Counted from the stretch's first letter, positions 1 to 8,432 are shown. The stretch: 64,000 nt of DNA from Polaromonas sp. YR568 (GCF_900116715.1 NZ_FPBM01000003.1:186001-250000); one strand, 5' to 3'. A program made the numbers and translations. The notes: generated by a model not told the origin, from the sequence alone.

Positions 1-134
1 CCGACCGTCATGATCTCGTACTGGCACTCCCCCTCACTGAGAATCTTGACCTCCGCAAACGCATCCCGCGGCCCGGCGATATCCAATAGCTGGAAGCCCG
101 GAAAGAGCAGCATGCCCACGGAAACTTTTTTCAT
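1..134 (-). CDS. GlxA/DJ-1-like regulator or amidotransferase-like protein, N-terminal part only
   Basis: Only the first 44 codons are inside the window; the gene continues past the left edge. The visible residues read MKKVSVGMLLFPGFQLLD, then IAGPRDAFAEV. This is the N-terminal strand-loop-helix of the DJ-1/PfpI fold, as found at the start of GlxA-type AraC-family regulators. The ATG at 132-134 follows the nitrile hydratase accessory gene on the same strand after 63 bp. It could therefore be the last gene of that operon or a separately transcribed regulator. Whether a C-terminal AraC helix-turn-helix exists cannot be seen. No convincing Shine-Dalgarno sequence precedes the ATG. Confidence 0.7.
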   Translation of the reverse strand, partial: MKKVSVGMLLFPGFQLLDIAGPRDAFAEVKILSEGECQYEIMTV

Positions 135-197
135 CGGGGGATGGTAGCAAACACCACCCGGCGGCTCAATCGCGCTGCTTCCAGGCCTGCGCCTTCA

Positions 198-563
198 TCA
201 CGCGGCGCTACCCGCTGTTGCCGCAGGGCCGGTGCCTGCGTTCTCCAGGCAACGGTTCAACTCATCGGCCGTCAGTGTTTCGCTGGACTGCAGCACATTC
301 AGCAGCGCATCCAGAAAGCGCTCGTAGTAGTCCCACTGCGGCTGGCCCGGGCATCCGCCTTGCTCCCACTGGGCAATCGCCGTGATGAGGTTCTGGCGAA
401 AGTCTTCCCACTCAAAGTAACCTTCTTTCGAAACCGCCAGCGCCAGGCCGTACACCTTGCGCTGCCAGTCTTGCGTGAAGAGCACCTTGCCCTGGCTGAA
501 CGGCGGCACGTCGGGCTGACCCAGCATCTGGGCGGCGGCATGGTCTTCAAACCGGGTGAACAT
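198..563 (-). CDS. Nitrile hydratase accessory protein
   Basis: This 121-residue protein follows the alpha subunit with a TGATG overlap, so the two are probably translationally coupled. It resembles the N-terminal half of nitrile hydratase beta subunits (FTRFEDHAAAQ, then a KVYGLALAVSKEGYFEWEDF segment). That is the hallmark of the small activator proteins (P14K/NhlE type) which help insert cobalt into the alpha subunit by subunit swapping. The Tyr/Trp-rich WDYYERFLDALLNVL segment around residues 77-91 is also typical. It is cytoplasmic, with no signal peptide. The assignment rests on this similarity and on its position behind alpha and beta; the swapping role is family knowledge. Confidence 0.85.
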   Translation of the reverse strand: MFTRFEDHAAAQMLGQPDVPPFSQGKVLFTQDWQRKVYGLALAVSKEGYFEWEDFRQNLITAIAQWEQGGCPGQPQWDYYERFLDALLNVLQSSETLTADELNRCLENAGTGPAATAGSAA

Positions 564-1192
564 CAGGCCGGCCTCTGCGCGCTTCGCGCCAGCGCCACGC
601 CCATGAGTGACTCCGGCGTCACCAGCGCCACGAGCTCATCCTCGGTTAGGTCTTCGGTGCCCGCAGGCCTGTCAGGCACGACAAACCAGCGTATCTGCGC
701 GCTGCTGTCCCACACCCTGACCTGCGTTTCGTCGGAAAGCGACACACCGAACTCGCGCAGCACGGCGCGCGGTTCGCGCACACCCCGGGCGCGAAAGACG
801 GGGTCCTTGTACCAATAAGGAGGCAGGCCGAGAATCGGCCACGGGTAGCAGGAGCACAGCGTGCAGATCACCAGGTTGTGAACACCCGGCTCATTGGCCA
901 CCGCTTTCATATGCTCGCCCTCGGCGCCGTCCATGCCCTGCGGGAAATCCATCTCCGCGATGGCCGCCGGTGTGTCGTCGATCAGGCGCTGCTTGAAGGC
1001 CGGGTCACGCCACGCCCTGGCCACCAGCCGCGCACCATTAAAAGGCCCGGCGACCGACTCAAAATGCGACAGCACCGCATCCACCGAGTCGCTTCCGATC
1101 ACGCCCTTCTCGATCAGCAGCGCCTCCAGCGCGCGGACTTTGGCGGCGCTTTTTTTCTCTCGCTCCCGGTCGTAGGCAAATAAATCACTCAT
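563..1192 (-). CDS. nthA: Nitrile hydratase alpha subunit, cobalt type
   Basis: The 209-residue catalytic subunit converts nitriles to amides together with the beta subunit. The metal-binding claw is visible as V-C110-T-L-C113-S-C115. The Thr after the first Cys is the signature of the cobalt (low-spin Co(III)) class; iron enzymes have Ser there. The two inner Cys are oxidised to sulfinic and sulfenic forms in characterised enzymes. The downstream YPWPILGLPPYWYKDPVFRA block and VWDSSAQIRWFVVP are also family-typical, and the length is normal. The start overlaps the beta stop by 4 bp (ATGA). Gene order is beta-alpha-accessory, as in many proteobacterial and actinobacterial cobalt enzymes. Confidence 0.95.
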   Translation of the reverse strand: MSDLFAYDREREKKSAAKVRALEALLIEKGVIGSDSVDAVLSHFESVAGPFNGARLVARAWRDPAFKQRLIDDTPAAIAEMDFPQGMDGAEGEHMKAVANEPGVHNLVICTLCSCYPWPILGLPPYWYKDPVFRARGVREPRAVLREFGVSLSDETQVRVWDSSAQIRWFVVPDRPAGTEDLTEDELVALVTPESLMGVALARSAQRPA

Positions 1193-1956
1193 GCGGCTTC
1201 TCCCTGGGCAACGCGTTCAACCGGGCCCACATAGGCCTCAAACAGGTCGGCATAAATTTCCAGATTGGGTTCGCACTTTCCGGCACCCCATATCTCATCA
1301 CCCGCAAAAACCACCTGGTACACCGGCATGGCTTTGCCAATGCCGTCCGGCCCGGTGTTCACAAAATAGGCATAGGCCCCGGGATACACCAGGGTGACCG
1401 TGCCGACCTGGTTGCGCAGGTAACCCGGAAGGCGCGTGTGGTCCACCGCCTCCGGATCAGCCACCTTCACCTTCTGGCCCAACTGGTAGCGCGGCCGCGC
1501 CGGCAGCGGGCGCAGTGGTGAATCGCCTTCCTTCAAGTAGCGTGTGACCTGGGCCTTGAGTGCAAGGTTGGGTTTGTCGGGCAGCGCGGCCTCAGGCTGC
1601 CGGCTGTAAAAGCTTGATCGATCATCGAGTTCATCGGCCGTGACGTAGCCGCGGTCCACAAAAAACTGCGAGATGCCCATCAACCACTTCTCGTAATAGC
1701 GGTACTTGAAATACTCAAAGGGCTGCATGCCCTCGGCGCCGGTGCGCAAGGAGGCCCATGTCCAATCATCCTTAAAGGCCGTCGGCAGGCTTTGCACCGG
1801 GTAGCGCGGCAAGGCATCTTTCAGGTGGGCGCTTTCCGCCATCATCACGGTGTGGATGCCGAAGATCCGCTTCTCCCATGGCTGGACGAAGACGGCAGTC
1901 TCCACATTCACAGGGCCCAGGTTTTCCAGCCCGCCCAGATGGTGCTGCAGCTTCAT
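1189..1956 (-). CDS. nthB: Nitrile hydratase beta subunit
   Basis: This 255-residue subunit pairs with NthA to form the active site entrance and the SH3-like C-terminal barrel. The N-terminus MKLQHHLGGLENLGPVNVE matches the conserved (M)NG.HDLGG...GPV start of the family. The middle contains WEKRIFGIHTVM and YRYYEKWLMGI, and the C-terminal third carries the barrel (QLGQKVKVADPE, then HTRLPGYLRNQVGTV). It is slightly longer than the common 215-235 residues. The start overlaps the upstream CobW stop by ATGA and the end overlaps nthA in the same way, indicating tight coupling across the operon. Confidence 0.93.
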   Translation of the reverse strand: MKLQHHLGGLENLGPVNVETAVFVQPWEKRIFGIHTVMMAESAHLKDALPRYPVQSLPTAFKDDWTWASLRTGAEGMQPFEYFKYRYYEKWLMGISQFFVDRGYVTADELDDRSSFYSRQPEAALPDKPNLALKAQVTRYLKEGDSPLRPLPARPRYQLGQKVKVADPEAVDHTRLPGYLRNQVGTVTLVYPGAYAYFVNTGPDGIGKAMPVYQVVFAGDEIWGAGKCEPNLEIYADLFEAYVGPVERVAQGEAA

Positions 1957-2957
1957 GCCGGGCTCCCTGGCGGTGCTTCGTCACGCTGCACGGCCACGGC
2001 GCAGGCGCGGAACTGCTCTGACAATGCGCGGGCGTCCAGCGCTCGCCCAATAAACACCAGCTGTGTTTCGCGCCTTTCGCAGGGCAGCCAGCGCTTGCCG
2101 GGCGTGGTCTCCAGCAACATGTGCACGCCATGGAAGTGGTACCTGCGCGGCTCGCCGGCCAGGCTCAAGATGCCCTTCATGCGCAGCAGGTTCTTGCCGT
2201 CAGATTGAACCAGCCGATTCATCCAGGTGTTGAAGCGCGCGGCGTCCAGGCTGCCGGGGCTGGCCAGCGACCAGGCAGTGATGCTGCTGTCATGTTCATG
2301 GTCGTGCGCGCCCTCCACCAGCAAGTCCGGCTCAATGTCCAAAGCCTGGGCGATGGAGAAACGGCAAGTTCCGAACATCTGCACCTTCGATTCGCCGCGA
2401 AACGTGCGTTCGACCGTCGCCGTGGGGTTGATGGTGCGCAGTTCCCGCTCAATGCTTTCATAGGCCGCAGCCGGCAATGCCTCGCACTTGCTGACCAGCA
2501 CCACATCGGCAAAGGCAATCTGCTCACGCGCCACAGGGTCATGCCAGACCTGCACGGCATGCTGGGCGTCCACCACGGTGACCACTGATTCAAGAAAGAC
2601 TCGTTCCCGCAAGGCCGGGTCTGCCAGAAAGCTTTGCAACACCGGCGCCGGGTCGGCCAGGCCCGAGGTCTCGACGATCAAGCGCTCGAGCGGCGGCGAG
2701 GCGCTGTCGAGCAGGCGCAGAATGCTGCGCACCAAATCCACACGCACCGTGCAGCAGATGCAGCCGTTGTTGATCTCCACGATGGCGTCTTCGTCCGCAT
2801 CGATTAAAGCGCCGTCGATGCCCAGCTCGCCGAACTCATTGACCACCACACCGAGGCGCAGGTGGCGGTTGTCGGATAGCAGGCAGTTGACAAGCGTGGT
2901 CTTGCCTGCGCCCAGAAAGCCGGTGATGACCGTGACCGGAATTTTCCCCATCAACAT
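1953..2957 (-). CDS. CobW/G3E-family GTPase metallochaperone, probably for nitrile hydratase cobalt
   Basis: A G3E-family GTPase of 334 residues. It shows Walker A G13-F-L-G-A-G-K19-T, the family metal site C66-I-C68-C69 (in NNGCICCTVR), the switch/Walker B region VETSGLADPAP, and a CobW C-terminal domain (YHFHGVHMLLE, RRETQLVFIG). I chose the ATG at 2957 because GGAG precedes it by seven bases and the conserved fold starts at once. An in-frame ATG at 3101 would add 48 unconserved residues. It is the first gene of the nitrile hydratase operon, overlapping nthB by 4 bp. Such GTPases are known to deliver metals, so a role in cobalt insertion into NthA is inferred from context. Confidence 0.88.
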   Translation of the reverse strand: MLMGKIPVTVITGFLGAGKTTLVNCLLSDNRHLRLGVVVNEFGELGIDGALIDADEDAIVEINNGCICCTVRVDLVRSILRLLDSASPPLERLIVETSGLADPAPVLQSFLADPALRERVFLESVVTVVDAQHAVQVWHDPVAREQIAFADVVLVSKCEALPAAAYESIERELRTINPTATVERTFRGESKVQMFGTCRFSIAQALDIEPDLLVEGAHDHEHDSSITAWSLASPGSLDAARFNTWMNRLVQSDGKNLLRMKGILSLAGEPRRYHFHGVHMLLETTPGKRWLPCERRETQLVFIGRALDARALSEQFRACAVAVQRDEAPPGSPA

Positions 2958-3463
2958 GTTGTGCTCCACAAGGACGCCCGCCACTGCAGCAGGCGCGCCC
3001 GCAGTATCGTGCGAGCTTTGTGCCCATGCGAGGGGCTTGTCTTGCATGGCGTGAGGGTTGGCGAGATGCCCGCCTGCTTTTGGCCGCAAGTGAACGCACA
3101 CGCAAAAACGGACGCTTCCCCTGCCGGCCTGCCAGCGCCGAATTTGCTCGTATGGTGCATGTCTGCAGGCGAAGCACCAAAAGCAGGCGGCTGCCCTGTT
3201 CTGAAGCGTGGGCCGCGCTTTGCGTCGATAACTTCATCGATGGCGCAGGCAGCCAAGGTTCAACAGCAATGTCCGGTTTGACGCACGCAGACATAAATGG
3301 CCGCGGTGCACGCAGATGCGCGCCAACATGAATTGAAGTCCCGCCAATGCCGCCCAGCGGGCATGGAGATGGCTGACACCCGCCAGACAATGCATTCCCT
3401 CACCTCGTACCGGCGCCTGTGCGCCGGGGTGTGAGCGGCCTTTTCCGCAACCTGGAGTATTCA
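2958..3463. promoter_or_regulatory. Divergent intergenic region between the nitrile hydratase and amidase operons
   Basis: This 506-bp stretch has no convincing gene and separates two divergently transcribed operons, so it should hold both promoters and any nitrile- or amide-responsive operator. I found no strong sigma70 consensus by eye. A perfect 7-bp stem with a 4-base loop (CCGGCGC-CTGT-GCGCCGG, 3410-3427) lies in the leader of the Bug-family gene, 36 bp before its ATG. It could be an attenuator or an mRNA stability hairpin. Short reading frames here lack family features. Confidence 0.45.
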
Positions 3464-4456
3464 ATGAACAAGCGCCCCCTGTTGTCCTCTTTGGCCTTGC
3501 TGGCAATGAACTGCCTGCTGGCCGCCGCGCCTGCGGCCTTGCATGCGCAGGCCCGTTATCCCGCCGGGCCCGTGACGCTGGTGGTGCCCTTCCCGGCAGG
3601 CGGGCCCACCGATGTGTATGCCCGCGTGATCGGCCAGAAGCTGTCGGCCAAACTGGGCCAGCCCTTCATCGTTGAAAACCGCGCCGGTGCGACAGGGCTG
3701 ATCGGTGAAGTGTTTGTGCAAAAGGCCAAGCCCGACGGCTACACCCTGCTGCTGGCCAGCAACAGCAGCCATGTGCTCGCACCCTTGATGAAGACCAAAC
3801 TGCCGTTTGATCCCGTCACCGACTTCGAGCCGCTGGGCATGCTGGGCAGCTACCCGCTCGCGCTGCTGGTCGGCCCCAAGGTGCCAGCCAACAACCTGGC
3901 GGAACTGATTGACCTGGCCAAGAAAAACCCGGGGCAGGTGAACATCGGCAGCATTGGCGAAGGCAGCGTCATTCACCTGGCCGGTGAAATCTTCAAGATC
4001 AAAACCGGTACCAAGATCCAGCACATCCCTTACCGCGGCACGCCGCCCCTCACCACCGCCTTGATGGCCGGCGAGATCGAGATGGAATTCAACAGCGTCT
4101 CCAGCGTCAAGACACTCGTTGACAGCGGCCGGGGCCGCGCCCTGGCCGTCACCGGCGACAAGCGCGCCGCCCTTTTGCCCGACGTGCCCAGCCTGGCCGA
4201 GTTGGGCATCGCGGGCGTCGACGTGCGCGTTTGGATAGGCGCGTTTGCCCCAAAAGGCACGCCCAAGCCGGTGCTCGCCGTGCTCGAGCGAGAGATCCAC
4301 CGCCTGCTCACCGAAGACGCCGATGTCAAAAAAGCCTTTGCCGAAAGCGGCACCGACATCGTCGCCAGCAGTCCCGCCGTGTTTGCCGAAGCCATGCGCA
4401 AGGAGCGCAAGCTGTGGCAACCGCTGATCGAGTCGCTAAAGCTCGCCAAGGACTGA
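3464..4456 (+). CDS. Bug-family (TctC) periplasmic solute-binding protein
   Basis: A 330-residue tripartite-tricarboxylate-transporter receptor. A Sec signal peptide (KR, then a Leu/Ala-rich core, predicted cleavage after ALHA near residue 28) precedes the mature start RYPAGPVTLVVPFPAGGPTD. This is the diagnostic first strand and PFPAGGPTD loop of Bug proteins. IGSIGEGSVIHLAG and HIPYRGTPPLTTALMAGEIE follow as usual. The ATG at 3464 is preceded by GGAG and is better than the upstream GTG at 3419. No TctA/TctB membrane genes are nearby, which is normal for the many orphan Bug proteins in Burkholderiales. Adjacency to an amidase 2 bp downstream suggests it captures an amide, nitrile-derived acid or similar ligand; the ligand itself is inferred. 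Confidence 0.9.
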   Translation: MNKRPLLSSLALLAMNCLLAAAPAALHAQARYPAGPVTLVVPFPAGGPTDVYARVIGQKLSAKLGQPFIVENRAGATGLIGEVFVQKAKPDGYTLLLASNSSHVLAPLMKTKLPFDPVTDFEPLGMLGSYPLALLVGPKVPANNLAELIDLAKKNPGQVNIGSIGEGSVIHLAGEIFKIKTGTKIQHIPYRGTPPLTTALMAGEIEMEFNSVSSVKTLVDSGRGRALAVTGDKRAALLPDVPSLAELGIAGVDVRVWIGAFAPKGTPKPVLAVLEREIHRLLTEDADVKKAFAESGTDIVASSPAVFAEAMRKERKLWQPLIESLKLAKD

Positions 4457-4458
4457 GC

Positions 4459-5667
4459 ATGGGCACTGCGCTGCTGCATCCCGGCCTGAACGGCGCTTTT
4501 TTGACCGAAGGATTCGGCGACAGCCCGGCAGTGGTCGCGACCTCTTCCCGCCTGCAAGGCCTGAGCCTGGCCGCCAAAGATGTGTTTGATGTGGCTGGTT
4601 CACGCACAGGCGCCGGCAACCCTCTCTGGCTATCGCAGCAGACCGCAGCACGTACCACAGCACTGCCAATACGGTTGTTGTTGGAGGCCGGTGCGCAGTG
4701 GGTTGGGCGAACCGTGACGGACGAACTCGCGTACAGCGTGCTCGGCATCAACGCGCATTACGGCACGCCCGAGAATCCACGCAGCCCCGGCCGCATCCCC
4801 GGCGGCTCATCGTCCGGCTCTGCGGTGGCCGTGGCCGGCGGGCACGCCGACATCGCGATCGGGTCGGACTGCGGTGGCTCCATGCGCCTGCCCGCCAGTT
4901 TTTGCGGCGTGTGGGGCTTGCGGCCCACGCATGGCCGCATCGCAAAGAACGGCGGCTTCTCGCTGGCGCCCAGCTTCGACACCGTGGGCTGGTTCGCCAG
5001 GCGCGGTGAACACATGGCCGAAGTGTTCAGCCTGCTGGCTCATGCCGAGATGCCCGTACCCGCCCGCACATCCCTGATAGTGGTAGACGACGCACTGGCC
5101 TTGTGCGAGCCTGCGCTGCGCGGGCGGTTTCTGGCACTCATACAGCGGATTGAAAAGATCCGCCCCATCAAAAGCCTGCCCGTCGGCACCTTGCCGCTGG
5201 CCGCATGGCTTCAAGCCCACCGCACCTTGCAAGCCGCGGAAATCTGGCAACAACACGGCCCCTGGGTCAGCCAACACGGCGACACCCTGGGCGCCGACGT
5301 GCGCAGGCGTTTTGACATGGCCTCCCGCATTACCCCAGCACAAGTAACTGCGGCCCAGCAGGTGCGCGTGACGGCCAACGTGCAGATTACGTCGCTGCTC
5401 GGCAGCGAATGCGCCTGCTTTCTGTGGCCGACCGCCCCCTGCATTGCACCGCCGGTTACCTCCAGCCCAGAAGACTTCGAAGCCATGCGCGTCCGCGCGC
5501 AATCGCTGCTCGGCGTTGCCGGGCTCGCCGGCTTGCCCGAAATCAGCTTCCCCTGGACACAGTTCGACGGCGCGCCCGCAGGCCTGTCACTCATAGGCGC
5601 ACGCGGCGCAGACGCCACCGTCATCGCCGGTGCCATGGCACTCGACGAACACCTCCAGACGCTTTAA
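4459..5667 (+). CDS. Amidase-signature family amidase
   Basis: This 402-residue enzyme hydrolyses an amide to acid and ammonia, the step after nitrile hydratase. The Ser-cisSer-Lys triad can be placed: Lys40 in LSLAAKDVFD, cis-Ser117 in PGGSSSGSAVAVA, and nucleophile Ser141 in GSDCGGSMRLPASFCG. The start codon is 2 bp after the Bug gene stop, so the two are co-transcribed. It is shorter than typical 460-500-residue amidases, with a compact C-terminus (LPEISFPWTQFDGAPAGLSLIGARGADATVI) that still contains the family's closing strand. The opposite-facing nitrile hydratase operon gives a complete nitrile to carboxylate route; the specific substrate is unknown. Confidence 0.92.
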   Translation: MGTALLHPGLNGAFLTEGFGDSPAVVATSSRLQGLSLAAKDVFDVAGSRTGAGNPLWLSQQTAARTTALPIRLLLEAGAQWVGRTVTDELAYSVLGINAHYGTPENPRSPGRIPGGSSSGSAVAVAGGHADIAIGSDCGGSMRLPASFCGVWGLRPTHGRIAKNGGFSLAPSFDTVGWFARRGEHMAEVFSLLAHAEMPVPARTSLIVVDDALALCEPALRGRFLALIQRIEKIRPIKSLPVGTLPLAAWLQAHRTLQAAEIWQQHGPWVSQHGDTLGADVRRRFDMASRITPAQVTAAQQVRVTANVQITSLLGSECACFLWPTAPCIAPPVTSSPEDFEAMRVRAQSLLGVAGLAGLPEISFPWTQFDGAPAGLSLIGARGADATVIAGAMALDEHLQTL

Positions 5668-5705
5668 GCTCTCATTCACACCTTGACATCACACAAAGGC
5701 CAGTC

Positions 5706-5891
5706 ATGACAACCGCCCCTATTTCCGATGCCCTGCCCGTAAACCACGCCGCAGCCAGCCTCATGCGCCAACTGGCCGCAGCCGCCTTGCTCGGCATGGT
5801 AGTGCTTTACGGCGTGGCCTTTGCGGAAAGCCCGCTGGCGCATAACGCGGCGCACGATGTGCGGCACGTTACGGTCAAGCCTTGCCATTGA
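5706..5891 (+). CDS. cbtB: CbtB-type predicted cobalt transporter subunit
   Basis: A 61-residue single-span membrane protein. A hydrophobic helix (LAAAALLGMVVLYGVAFA) is followed by the histidine-rich tail ESPLAHNAAHDVRHVTVKPCH. The HNAAHD.RH...PCH ending is the signature of CbtB, which works with the multi-span CbtA in predicted cobalt uptake. The gene lies 38 bp after the amidase and probably in the same transcript. It would make sense as the cobalt supply for the neighbouring cobalt-type nitrile hydratase. Its usual partner immediately downstream is reduced to a stump (see 5904-5966), so the function of this CbtB copy is uncertain. Confidence 0.85.
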   Translation: MTTAPISDALPVNHAAASLMRQLAAAALLGMVVLYGVAFAESPLAHNAAHDVRHVTVKPCH

Positions 5892-5903
5892 GGGGGTTGG
5901 CAT

Positions 5904-5966
5904 GTGTTGTTTCAACGTCTGATCTGGTACGCCCTGGCCAACCCGTGTTCGGACATGGTGGAGTGA
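5904..5966 (+). pseudogene. cbtA: cbtA remnant (first 12 codons only)
   Basis: Twelve bases after cbtB, a GTG-started frame reads (M)LFQRLIWYALA. This is the expected N-terminal start of CbtA (MLF.R....AL). It then changes to unrelated NPCSDMVE and stops at 5964-5966. The multi-span remainder of CbtA is absent: a terminator-like hairpin follows at once and then the end of the opposite TRAP operon. I read this as a deletion or rearrangement that joined the start of cbtA to foreign sequence around 5940. The short length makes the call depend on position and on the 12-residue match. Confidence 0.6.
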
Positions 5967-5969
5967 CAA

Positions 5970-5987
5970 GCCCGCTTGCAGGCGGGC
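5970..5987. terminator. Hairpin between convergent cbtB and dctP transcripts
   Basis: GCCCGC-TTGCAG-GCGGGC forms a 6-bp GC-only stem with a 6-base loop between the cbtA stump (rightward) and the TRAP operon end (leftward). There is no clean T-tract on either side, so termination is plausible rather than certain. Confidence 0.5.
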
Positions 5988-6023
5988 CTGCCCCCGAAAA
6001 GTCAGCTTGTCGCTTGTTGCGCT

Positions 6024-7046
6024 TTACTTGCCCTGGCCGCGGATGCGCATCAGCTCGTTCTGCGTCTCTATCCAGAGGTCCATGCCCACGCTGGTGCCGA
6101 TCTGCGCGTAGACGCGGGTGAGCTTGTTGCGCATGCGGGAGGCTTCGCTCACGTTCAGCTCATTGATCTGCATGCCCTTGGCCTTGAGGTCGGCCAGCGC
6201 CTTGGAGGCCTCCTCGCGCGTGTCCTTGCGCTCGAAGTCGCGGCTGACTTTGGCCGCGTCCATCAGGACTTTCTGCTCGGCCTTGGACAGCTGGTCCCAG
6301 TACTTCTTGCTGACCATCACGATCCAGGGGCTGTAGACGTGGTTCGTCACTGTGAGGTACTTTTGCACCTCATAGAACTTGCTGGACAAAATCGTGTTGA
6401 ACGGGTTCTCCTGGCCGTCCACCGTATTGGTTTCCAGCGCGCTGAACAGCTCGGAAAACGCCATGGGCACGGCATTGGCGCCCAGCATCTTGAAGCTGTC
6501 CAGGTAGATGTTGTTCTGCATCACGCGCAGCTTCACACCGTCCAGGTCCTCCATCTTGGCAACGGCGCGCTTGCTGTTGGTGAGGTTGCGAAAGCCGTTC
6601 TCCCAATAGACCAGGCCGACCAGGCCTTTTTCCTGCAGCTTGGCCTTGATCTTCTCGCCGATCGGGCCGTCCAGCAGGATGTCGGCCTCCTTCGCGTTGG
6701 AGATGAGAAAGGGCGTGTCCCACAGCGCCATCTCCTTGGTGATGCCGACCAGGGTGGCGGTGGAGCCCACCATCATCTCCTGCGCGCCGCCCATCAGGGC
6801 CTGCTGCATCTGCACGTCGGAGCCCAGGGCGGCGGCGCCGACGGCGCGGATCTTCATCTTGCCGCCGGAGCCCTTCTCGACCGCGTCGGCAAAGACCTTG
6901 GCGGCCCGGCCCTGGTTGCTCTGCTCGTTGAGGCCGTAGCCGAAGCGGATCAGGCGGGGTTTGATGTCCTGGGCCAGCGCGCCGAAGGAGGCGCAAAGGG
7001 CGGCCGCCGCGCAGGCGGCGGTGAAGGTGCGGCGAAGTGATGTCAT
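6024..7046 (-). CDS. TRAP transporter substrate-binding protein (DctP family)
   Basis: A 340-residue periplasmic receptor with a Sec signal peptide (TSLRRTFTAACAAAALCASFGALAQ) and a mature start at IKPRLIRFGYGLNEQSNQG. Family landmarks include the GGKMKIRAVGAAALGSD segment, GLVGLVYWENGFRNLTNSKR, and the DLDGVKLRVMQN strand holding the carboxylate-binding Arg. PMAFSELFSALETNTVDGQENP is the most conserved DctP block. It is the last gene of the gntK-dctQ-dctM-dctP operon, 70 bp after dctM. The gluconokinase at the head of the operon suggests an aldonate such as gluconate as ligand; this is inference from context. Confidence 0.92.
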   Translation of the reverse strand: MTSLRRTFTAACAAAALCASFGALAQDIKPRLIRFGYGLNEQSNQGRAAKVFADAVEKGSGGKMKIRAVGAAALGSDVQMQQALMGGAQEMMVGSTATLVGITKEMALWDTPFLISNAKEADILLDGPIGEKIKAKLQEKGLVGLVYWENGFRNLTNSKRAVAKMEDLDGVKLRVMQNNIYLDSFKMLGANAVPMAFSELFSALETNTVDGQENPFNTILSSKFYEVQKYLTVTNHVYSPWIVMVSKKYWDQLSKAEQKVLMDAAKVSRDFERKDTREEASKALADLKAKGMQINELNVSEASRMRNKLTRVYAQIGTSVGMDLWIETQNELMRIRGQGK

Positions 7047-7116
7047 GAAATGTCTCCTAACGTTTTATTGGATGGATGCACGGGGAAATACACGGGGGGA
7101 ACTACACGGGGGAAAG

Positions 7117-8409
7117 TCAGCGCATCCACGCGACGGGCGCGGTGACGAGCTGGGGGAACACGACGAACAGCACCAGGATCAGCAGGTAGGTGACAAGGAA
7201 AGGGTTGACCCCCTTGATCACCTGGTGCATGGAAAGCCGGCCCACGCCGGCCACAACGTTGAGCACGGTGCCCACCGGCGGCGTGATCAGCCCGATCGCG
7301 CCGTTGAGCACGAACATCAGGCCGAAATACACCGGGTCGATGCCGGCCTTGACGGCGATGGGCAGCATCACCGGCGCGAAGATCAGGATGGTGGGCGTCA
7401 GGTCCAGCGCGGTGCCGATGACGACCAGCGCGACCATCATCACGGCCATCAGCAGGCGCGGGTTGTTGACCAGCGGGCCGAGCCAGGCGGTCAGCACACC
7501 GGGCAGGTCGGCCAGCGTGATCATGTAGCTGGCCACCTGCGCACCGGCGCACAGAAACATCACCACGGCGGTGGTGCGCGCGGCGCGCACCAGCACGCCT
7601 TCGATCTCGGCCAGCTTCATCTCACGGTGCACAAACAGCGCCACGGCCAGCGCGTAGAACGCCGCCACCACCGCCGCTTCGGTCGGGGTGAACACACCGC
7701 TCTTCATGCCGCCGATGATGATGAGCGGCATCAGCATGGCCCAGAAAGCGCGCGCCGTGGCCCGCAGCCGCCCGGCCATGGGAACCGGCTCACCCTTGGG
7801 CAGGTCCGTGGTGCGCAGCACCCAGCGCCAGGCCAGGATCAGGCCCACGCCCATGATGAGGCCCGGCACGATACCCGAGATGAACAGCGCCGAGATCGAC
7901 GTATTGGTGGTGACGCCGTAGATCACAAACGGCATGGACGGCGGGATGATGGGCGCGATGATGCCGCCCGAAGCGATCAGCCCCGCCGAGGTGTGCATGG
8001 GGTAGCCCTGCTGCCGCATCATGGGCAGCAAGATGGTGGCCAGGGCAGCCGTATCGGCCAGGGCCGAGCCGCTCATGCTGGCCATCAGCACCGCCGCGCC
8101 AATGGCCACATAGCCGAGGCCGCCGCGAATGTGGCCGACCCAGGCCTGCGCCATCTCGATGATGCGCCGGCTGATGCCGCCGCTGTTCATCAGCTCGCCG
8201 GCGAGGATGAAGAAGGGCACGGCCAGCAAGGGGAAGCTGTCTACCCCGGCTACCAGGTTCTGGGCCAGCAGCTGCGTATCCCAAAAATCAAGCACCCAGG
8301 CCATGCCGGCGCCGGTCAGCACCAGGGCCAGCGCCATGTTCAGGCCTATGCCCATCAGCAGCAGCATGCCGCCGCAAAAGACGATGAAAGCGATTGCTTC
8401 GTTGCTCAT
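7117..8409 (-). CDS. TRAP transporter large permease (DctM family)
   Basis: A 430-residue, multi-spanning inner-membrane transporter of the DctM/ion-transporter superfamily. It starts with the typical hydrophobic hairpin (FIVFCGGMLLLMGIGLNMALALVLTG). Diagnostic blocks are PFFILAGELMNSGGISRRI, GAAVLMASMSGSALADTAALATILLPMM, GIIAPIIPPSMPFVIYG, and PVGTVLNVVAGVGRL near the end. It uses the sodium gradient to import the ligand handed over by DctP. It lies 23 bp after dctQ on the same strand, with the standard Q-M-P order. Confidence 0.95.
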   Translation of the reverse strand: MSNEAIAFIVFCGGMLLLMGIGLNMALALVLTGAGMAWVLDFWDTQLLAQNLVAGVDSFPLLAVPFFILAGELMNSGGISRRIIEMAQAWVGHIRGGLGYVAIGAAVLMASMSGSALADTAALATILLPMMRQQGYPMHTSAGLIASGGIIAPIIPPSMPFVIYGVTTNTSISALFISGIVPGLIMGVGLILAWRWVLRTTDLPKGEPVPMAGRLRATARAFWAMLMPLIIIGGMKSGVFTPTEAAVVAAFYALAVALFVHREMKLAEIEGVLVRAARTTAVVMFLCAGAQVASYMITLADLPGVLTAWLGPLVNNPRLLMAVMMVALVVIGTALDLTPTILIFAPVMLPIAVKAGIDPVYFGLMFVLNGAIGLITPPVGTVLNVVAGVGRLSMHQVIKGVNPFLVTYLLILVLFVVFPQLVTAPVAWMR

Positions 8410-8432
8410 TTTTCGTTTTTTCCTGTTCCGGT

